From QQUD01 sp039029915 (GTDB taxonomy: Bacteria > Chloroflexota > Anaerolineae > Promineifilales > Promineifilaceae), in the NCBI GenBank assembly GCA_039029915.1, contig JBCCFD010000215.1, forward strand, positions 1-12,662: DNA of 12,662 bases. The letters are read 5' to 3'. The position numbers and the translations under genes were made by a program. The notes beneath the pieces are model-generated. The model had not been told where the DNA came from and did not search any database. It saw only the letters and a program-made list of their open reading frames with translations. The stretch's first letter is position 1. Each line of letters starts with the position of its first letter. Shown piece by piece: positions 7,807 to 12,662 of this stretch.

Positions 7807-9366
7807 ATGACCAGCACAATTCCGTCCGGTTTGCAGGCCAATTTGGCGCAGGACGTCATATATTACCAAGATGACACCTCTGGGAATGAGCGATTTTTCT
7901 ACATTCCCAGTGCGCCCCAGCCTGATACGCGTCCTGATGGCTCACCCGATGTGACCTTAGAAACAAGCGGCCAAGGGGCCAACTTACGCTTAACGCTTTC
8001 TTGGGATATCAGCACGGCCGAAAAAAACGTCATCAGCCAAACGATTGAGCAGCAGAGCCCAAAAATTGCCTCAAGCCAGGTTAGCCTCCAGATGGGGCAG
8101 CTCACCAATCCTGAGGTTTGGCTGACGGTGGGAGATGGCACCCAAATGGTTCAGCAGATTGGGCCTGTTCCAGCTAATATGCTCGCTCCTTTTCGAGTGA
8201 CGCTTAATGAGGCGTTAACGGCCGTTGAAAAAAGCCACGCTCTGCAGGCGTTCCTCGGTAAAACCGGTTATTTGACCGTGCGCTACGCCGCCACGCTGAC
8301 CGTCTCTTCGCGAGTCAAAACAGCGATTGCTGGTGATATTGTGCCAGCTTTAAAAGCGCTGCTCGGCGTCGATGAGACTCAGAATGATAAAAAGGGCTTT
8401 TTAGGGGGGCTTGTTGGCTCAAAAAAGGATAGTCAAAAAACGGCCGTTATCACCCGTGAGCAGTGTCAAAAACAGCTTGAAGCGTCTCTATCTGCTGGCC
8501 AATTGCGTCTTACGCGTCAGGAAAGCGTCAACGTGCCGGCTCAGCTGCGGCAAAAAGTAGACCAGGCGGCGAAGCGCAAAATGGTGGATCGACTTTACAA
8601 GGAAGCCCAAGCCTTTTCATCTGATAGCCTGCCTGACCGCTTTGACATTAGCGATGTTTCACATGAAGAGACAGACAGCCGCACCTACACCGTGCGCCGT
8701 TCGGCCGATGTTGGCACTTGGCTTAAAGACAGCACGTACAGCGAGCACGTTACCACCAGCCTGCCGGATATTCCCGAGCCGGTGCGGGTTGCTAATCAAG
8801 TGCTGAACGCTGAATCCCCAACCGCTGCAGTAGATGCAGCGGTCAGCGGTCAGAAGGTGGTTCGGCTGGGGTTTGATGCCCAACAAGCCCCGCTCACCGA
8901 GGTCAAAATTAGCTGGGGGGGACAAAGTCAAAGCTGGCGCTATCAACCCTATCAACCGCTGTTGTTTCCTCATTCGGCTTCGGGGCCTCTCCAGATTGAG
9001 GTGGATTACAAAAAGGGGGACAACTTTACGCATGAATTAACGGCCGTCGGTGACGAGCTGATCGTAACTCCAGCCATGCTCGGTCTAGGCGAAATCATTA
9101 TTGATGCTTCCGCCATCCAGCAGGAGAACGCTAAGAAAACAACCATCAACGCCCAATACAAACCAGACGGCAAAGGGAGCCGTGAGCAAAAGCAAATCTA
9201 CTTTTACGCCAAAGATGACAATTGGACACAGCGCTGGTTTGTGATCACGCGAAGCGTTGCGCTTAACGGCCGTATTGATCTTCGCTGGACCATTATTCCC
9301 GCCTCTGGAGGTGGCATCAAAAAGACGCTAGAAACAACAGAGCTGAACCTGCGCTTGACGTCGTAA
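7807..9366 (+). CDS. Uncharacterised operon-family protein, 519 aa
   Basis: ATG 7807 follows a strong AAGGAG (7797-7802 region). The family signature is clear at residues 17-52: DVIYYQDDTSGNERFFYIPSAP then RPDGSPDVTLE. A second shared segment lies at 129-175 (FRVTLNEALTAVEKSHALQAFLGK, then YLTVRYAATLTV). A lysine-rich, Gly/Ser-rich stretch (about 185-215) and a helical region (QLRQKVDQAAKRKMVDRLYKEAQ, about 240-265) follow, matching the order in the 602- and 923-aa proteins. The C-terminal part is beta-rich, with PLTEVKISWGGQSQSWRYQPYQPLLF, IEVDYKKGDNFTHELTAV and KQIYFYAKDDNWTQRWFVITRSV. No transport signal is seen. Four ACGGCCGT palindromes fall in this gene, more than in the other three operon genes together. 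No characterised homologue is recognised. Confidence 0.85.
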   Translation: MTSTIPSGLQANLAQDVIYYQDDTSGNERFFYIPSAPQPDTRPDGSPDVTLETSGQGANLRLTLSWDISTAEKNVISQTIEQQSPKIASSQVSLQMGQLTNPEVWLTVGDGTQMVQQIGPVPANMLAPFRVTLNEALTAVEKSHALQAFLGKTGYLTVRYAATLTVSSRVKTAIAGDIVPALKALLGVDETQNDKKGFLGGLVGSKKDSQKTAVITREQCQKQLEASLSAGQLRLTRQESVNVPAQLRQKVDQAAKRKMVDRLYKEAQAFSSDSLPDRFDISDVSHEETDSRTYTVRRSADVGTWLKDSTYSEHVTTSLPDIPEPVRVANQVLNAESPTAAVDAAVSGQKVVRLGFDAQQAPLTEVKISWGGQSQSWRYQPYQPLLFPHSASGPLQIEVDYKKGDNFTHELTAVGDELIVTPAMLGLGEIIIDASAIQQENAKKTTINAQYKPDGKGSREQKQIYFYAKDDNWTQRWFVITRSVALNGRIDLRWTIIPASGGGIKKTLETTELNLRLTS

Positions 9367-9471
9367 AAAACACAATTTACTAAGAGAACAGTCGCAAGGT
9401 CGTACAAATGGGGTCTTTTTCCCATAAAAAATGAATCGTGCGGTTGATGTGCCCTGCACAAATAACCTGAT

Positions 9472-9476
9472 AGGAG
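9472..9476 (+). promoter_or_regulatory. Ribosome binding site selecting the start at 9485
   Basis: AGGAG lies 8 bases before ATG 9485. The upstream in-frame ATG at 9431 has only A-rich sequence ahead of it, so the 18 extra residues it would add (MNRAVDVPCTNNLIGESK) are probably untranslated leader. The 118-base gap 9367-9484 is the longest in the operon and holds no other supported element. Confidence 0.7.
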
Positions 9477-9484
9477 AATCAAAA

Positions 9485-12256
9485 ATGTTATCACTTTATT
9501 TGCAACAAAATATTGAAGTAACGGGAGATGACGGCAAGAGTTATCGATACTCTGCCTTTGGCGACGATGAAGATAAGAATAAGTTTTACATCCTGCCCCA
9601 AAACCCTCAATTTGTGATGCAAAACGGCAAGCCCGTATTTCGCTTCATTAAATACGTCACTGATGCCCAAGACGAAAAGGATCTGGGGGGGGCGTTGGCC
9701 ACCTTTGCCGTTAATTTACCCATGCCCACCGGCGATGTTCGAGACAAGGTTCGATTAGAAGTTGTCAAAGCGGATGGTCAAATGATGACCCGCATCAAAC
9801 AGCGGGGGCTAGACACGCTTGAAATGGTTAAAGCCAAAGTCGATCGGCAAGATGACGCTGAATACAACAGACTGCGGCAAATGTTGGGTTACTCTGAAGC
9901 AAGAGGGAATTCACTCGTCGCAAAATACGAAAATGACAAAACAACAAACTTTGAAGAAGCTCCCGATAATGTCAAGCTGTCTGAAGTGCTTTTTACCGAT
10001 GCCAGCGTGAAGGTCACCGTGGCCGGAGCCGGCGATGACAAAAATGATCCGTTTAGCCTAACCGTTGATAGCCCCGCTTCGCCAAACAAACTGTGTGATC
10101 ACGGCGTCGCCGTCTCGGTCAAAATGCCGGATAAATACGGGGCGCAAATTTTCGAAAAAGCGCTAAAAACCGGCGAAAATAGCATTGTGCGCATCGACTA
10201 CGTCGCTAAATTTGAAGCCCGCTTGCCGCCTGCCTCCGTTGTGGTGAAGTTTGATTCGAGCGAGGTTGCCAACTACAGCTTTGAGAAAGAGAAAAACGTT
10301 TGGGGTAAAACCAAAGCAATTAATAAGCGTAAAGAGCTCTTTGCCTCAGAAAATAGCCTCGTTCAAGTCAAAATGGGCTCCGTCGTGGGAATGTCGAAAG
10401 AGGAGCAAAGCAAGCTCGAGAAAGAGCTGAGAGAGTGGGGGACCAGCCAGCTTCAAACGATGCTCGATAAAAAAATCAATATGGACATGGCCAATATTGG
10501 GGAAGGGCATGCTGATGTCGATAAATATACAGAGTCTCTTAAAAACGTGAGCTCCTTTACCCGTGAGCTCACCATGGGGCGCTCCATCATCTTTGAAAAT
10601 ACCTTTAGCATGATTTTGCCCACGGTGGGCAGTATTGTGCCCGAAGCCGATCTGCCTCAATACTTTGAAGCCATCACCTTAAACGACCTTTTCTTTGAGA
10701 AACAAAAAGTGGCCGTTTCATCCATCTGTGACTGGGACGAGATCAATATCTCATCCGTTGAGGTGAAGCTCTACTACGGCACGGATATGGTCAACATTAC
10801 CGATTCATCTTCTGTTACCCCGCAGCAGCTTGCTAATCTCACCATGAGAGAGCTGCGTTTGACGAAGAATAAGTTTGATGACATTGCCAAATGGAATAAA
10901 GAAGCGACGAGCGATCAAAAAGCGATTCACAGCTACTTGTATAGCTATCAGGTCAATTTTACGGACGGCAGCGATCCCTTTGTCAGCGATCTCGTCTATA
11001 CCCCACAAGATCCAACTTTGGAAATAAATCCAACCAATCACGTTTTGGTCATGGCGGTCGATGGGTCGAAGTACATTGATTGGGATCTGGTGAAGGTGCT
11101 TAAAGTTGATTTTGAGTATAAACCGGCCAATGAAAAATTTACGTTGACCCTAACGGAAAAAGGGAACGGGGCAAAGGCGGAAGGCAGCTGGCTGCAGCGA
11201 CGAATCGTGCCGATACAGGCCAAACGTTCCAACCAGCCTATTCTGTATCAGCGCACCTTTACCCTCAAAGATGGCCGAACCATTGCGGATGGGGCACAGC
11301 AGTCATTGGCCAATCAAAGCGGCGCCAGAATTAACTTTGATATTGACGATCCTTTTGGTGCCAAGAAGACGTATCGCTTCCTGCCCAAATTTACTGGCAA
11401 GGTAGATCGCTTATTGGTTGACCTCACCTACACAATCCCTGACATCCTCGGCGCAGGCACAAAGTTTGAAATGAAGAAAAGCGTTGATTGGAGCAAAAAT
11501 TCCACCGATTTGTCTTGGGAACTACCTGAGGGGATCAGCAACGGCCGTTTAACTTACAAAGGCAGCATGATCGACGATGGCAATCCGGTGGCTATCAGCG
11601 GGGATGACGGCGGTCGCTCTTTTGTTTCAATTGGTCCCGCGAATGTTGAGGCGTTGACCGTGACGGCCGCTGGGTCATCTTTTAACCGACTCAACAATGT
11701 CACCGTTAACTTTAAAGAAAACGGTACTGAAGACAACGCCACCTTTGTCAGCGCCAACCAGAAACCAAAGATGTGGTATTTCCAAACCGGCAATGGCAAC
11801 ACCTCTCAATATCAAGTCAAAGTTGATCATAAAGATTTTGACAACCCCGTTGATCTCGGTTGGCAAACGCTAACGGATAGTGATGAGGTGCTTTTGGCCC
11901 TCTATGACTCAAAAGATGAACTGCTGAGGCTACTCAAGCAGTTTGAATTAACGATTGATGGGAAGGCGTTTATCGATTGGTCAAAGACGAAAGAGGTGCT
12001 GGTCCAGATTGAGACCAATGGCAAGTTGGAGCGACTGAAGCTGAAAAAGGGTGCGAATCAAGAAACCCGAAAACTATCTTTGGATGCCAAAGGGAAGAAA
12101 GCGTTCCAATACAGTTATCTTAAAGTCCTCAAGGAAAATGATGATGATGGCAACGCCAAGCGTGTCCGCGTCCCGGCTGAAAATGGCAAGTGGCTGCAGG
12201 GTAATGCCAGCACCGTTTATCTGGATGAGGATACTGTCAACGATTGGGATTGGTAA
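9485..12256 (+). CDS. Large uncharacterised operon-family protein, 923 aa
   Basis: The start was placed at ATG 9485 by its AGGAG. The family signature is at residues 33-57 (KFYILPQNPQFVMQNGKPVFRFIKY). The second shared segment is at about 206-256: VAVSVKMPDKYGAQIFEKALKTG, then IDYVAKFEARLPPASVVVKFD. A charged helical region (KEEQSKLEKELREWGTSQLQTML) and a long beta-rich C-terminal half follow. That half has an apparent internal duplication: VDGSKYIDWDLVKVLKVDF near 524 and IDGKAFIDWSKTKEVLVQI near 823, each opening a unit of about 95 residues. The C-terminus is acidic (YLDEDTVNDWDW). There is no signal peptide, membrane span or recognisable catalytic motif. As the largest and last operon gene, followed by a terminator-like hairpin, it may encode the main structural subunit (inference). 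Confidence 0.85.
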   Translation: MLSLYLQQNIEVTGDDGKSYRYSAFGDDEDKNKFYILPQNPQFVMQNGKPVFRFIKYVTDAQDEKDLGGALATFAVNLPMPTGDVRDKVRLEVVKADGQMMTRIKQRGLDTLEMVKAKVDRQDDAEYNRLRQMLGYSEARGNSLVAKYENDKTTNFEEAPDNVKLSEVLFTDASVKVTVAGAGDDKNDPFSLTVDSPASPNKLCDHGVAVSVKMPDKYGAQIFEKALKTGENSIVRIDYVAKFEARLPPASVVVKFDSSEVANYSFEKEKNVWGKTKAINKRKELFASENSLVQVKMGSVVGMSKEEQSKLEKELREWGTSQLQTMLDKKINMDMANIGEGHADVDKYTESLKNVSSFTRELTMGRSIIFENTFSMILPTVGSIVPEADLPQYFEAITLNDLFFEKQKVAVSSICDWDEINISSVEVKLYYGTDMVNITDSSSVTPQQLANLTMRELRLTKNKFDDIAKWNKEATSDQKAIHSYLYSYQVNFTDGSDPFVSDLVYTPQDPTLEINPTNHVLVMAVDGSKYIDWDLVKVLKVDFEYKPANEKFTLTLTEKGNGAKAEGSWLQRRIVPIQAKRSNQPILYQRTFTLKDGRTIADGAQQSLANQSGARINFDIDDPFGAKKTYRFLPKFTGKVDRLLVDLTYTIPDILGAGTKFEMKKSVDWSKNSTDLSWELPEGISNGRLTYKGSMIDDGNPVAISGDDGGRSFVSIGPANVEALTVTAAGSSFNRLNNVTVNFKENGTEDNATFVSANQKPKMWYFQTGNGNTSQYQVKVDHKDFDNPVDLGWQTLTDSDEVLLALYDSKDELLRLLKQFELTIDGKAFIDWSKTKEVLVQIETNGKLERLKLKKGANQETRKLSLDAKGKKAFQYSYLKVLKENDDDGNAKRVRVPAENGKWLQGNASTVYLDEDTVNDWDW

Positions 12257-12274
12257 CGACGGCAAGTAAGTTTG

Positions 12275-12310
12275 TTCAAGCGCAGGGTCTCTCATCATCC
12301 TGCGCTTGAA
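12275..12310 (+). terminator. Terminator-like hairpin after the four-gene operon
   Basis: A perfect 12-bp GC-containing stem, TTCAAGCGCAGG (12275-12286) with CCTGCGCTTGAA (12299-12310), has a 12-base loop and starts 18 bases after the last stop codon. Only TTT follows, so termination may be weak or need a factor, and some transcription could run on into the hairpin array that starts at 12327. Confidence 0.65.
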
Positions 12311-12326
12311 TTTACCAATGACTTAG

Positions 12327-12601
12327 GTAAATCACAGAAAGTTTTAAAAATTAAATCAGCCCCAATTGCTGTGATTTACTCGGTGATTGACAGGATTTGC
12401 AGGGCATCTTTTTTAGAATACTTTCTGTCAATCACATAAGTAATTTTCAACAAATATCCTGAGCAAAAATTTGAGTAATGAAAATTACTTTCAGGAGAAC
12501 AAAAGTTCATTTTGAGTCATTTATTTCAAGATGCTTTTTGTTCTCCAATTAATACTTCGTTAAATAAGAAATATTAAATTTTTCTCGAGAAGAAGTATTT
12601 A
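12327..12601. repeat. Array of five 53-bp inverted-repeat units with fixed 11-31-11 geometry
   Basis: The units are 12327-12379 (arm GTAAATCACAG), 12383-12435 (GTGATTGACAG), 12438-12490 (AAGTAATTTTC, extendable by one pair to 12 bp), 12494-12546 (GGAGAACAAAA) and 12549-12601 (TTAATACTTCG, 9 of 11 positions pairing, including a perfect 8-bp core). Each left arm is followed by 31 bp and then the reverse complement of that arm. Gaps between units are 3, 2, 3 and 2 bp, so unit starts are 56, 55, 56 and 55 bp apart. Arms and spacers differ in sequence from unit to unit, so geometry rather than sequence is preserved. Arm-to-arm offset is 42 bp. The DNA is AT-rich (13 G/C of 60 in 12541-12600) and contains no ORF I can support. 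The pattern is seen directly; its function is unknown. Confidence 0.9.
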
Positions 12602-12604
12602 AAA

Positions 12605-12620
12605 ACTTTGTTAACAAAGT
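12605..12620. repeat. Perfect 16-bp palindrome at the right edge of the hairpin array
   Basis: ACTTTGTTAACAAAGT is a perfect 16-bp palindrome 3 bp beyond the last array unit, where the next unit would be expected to start. It overlaps AAGTATTAAT (12617-12626), the reverse complement of ATTAATACTT (12548-12557) in the left arm of unit 5. From 12627 to the window end nothing further is recognised. Confidence 0.75.
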
Positions 12621-12662
12621 ATTAATCACCTACTAACATATTTGTCCCCATCCTGCTCGACC

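Noticed and set aside
8659..9033. 124-codon ORF on the minus strand inside the 519-aa gene
   Set aside because: It is fully covered by a well-supported plus-strand gene in a co-directional operon, and its product has no recognisable family or convincing start signal.
9431..9484. N-terminal extension of the 923-aa protein from ATG 9431
   Set aside because: ATG 9485 has an AGGAG at the right distance and gives an N-terminus like those of its paralogues; 9431 lacks a ribosome binding site.
12387..12419. Sigma70 promoter, TTGACA (12387) with TAGAAT (12414)
   Set aside because: The spacing is 21 bases, too long, and TTGACA is part of an arm of array unit 2, so its inverted copy appears as well.
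12327..12601. CRISPR array
   Set aside because: The period is regular, but no sequence recurs between units, and no cas gene or AT-rich leader next to a repeat is visible. Each unit is an inverted pair instead of a conserved direct repeat.
12549..12662. Integron attC site (GTTAAAT at 12559 fits GTTRRRY)
   Set aside because: No matching RYYYAAC partner at a suitable distance, and no gene cassette or integrase is present.

Overview
The window looks like chromosomal DNA of an uncultured filamentous Chloroflexota (Anaerolineae-like) bacterium. This placement is an inference from three things: a large SARP-type regulator (winged helix, BTAD, NB-ARC ATPase and TPRs in one chain), a small YLLRVWRE-type protein of a kind I associate with that phylum, and mosaic intergenic DNA built from short tandem repeats plus an over-represented 8-bp palindrome (ACGGCCGT, 15 copies by eye). 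No tRNA, rRNA, transposase or cas gene is visible.

Layout. Bases 1-221 are a non-coding leader rich in inverted repeats, ahead of a 38-codon ORF (222-338) for a membrane-anchored or secreted peptide. A bidirectional terminator (366-398) separates it from the convergent regulator gene (3333 to 376, minus strand). Upstream of the regulator lie two copies of an 80-bp tandem repeat containing (CCCCAAT)n. A 71-aa conserved hypothetical gene (3664-3879) follows on the plus strand, then a repeat mosaic (3888-4096).

Bases 4115-12256 hold four same-strand genes with short spacing and good ribosome binding sites, ending in a terminator-like hairpin (12275-12310). They encode 611-, 602-, 519- and 923-aa proteins. 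I cannot assign a known function. All four share an FYxLP...DGxP signature and a similar arrangement of predicted beta-rich segments, so they look like a divergent paralogous family. The first member carries the family module after three blocks of pentapeptide repeats. None has a recognisable signal peptide, membrane segment or enzyme motif. They may form a multi-subunit cytoplasmic or non-classically exported assembly.

The most unusual part is the AT-rich non-coding tail. From 12327 to 12601 there are five consecutive 53-bp units, each made of an 11-bp arm, a 31-bp spacer and the reverse complement of that arm. Neighbouring units are separated by 2-3 bp, so they repeat every 55-56 bp. Arm and spacer sequences differ between units; what is conserved is geometry. 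This is neither a CRISPR array nor a conventional iteron set, and I do not recognise it as a described element.
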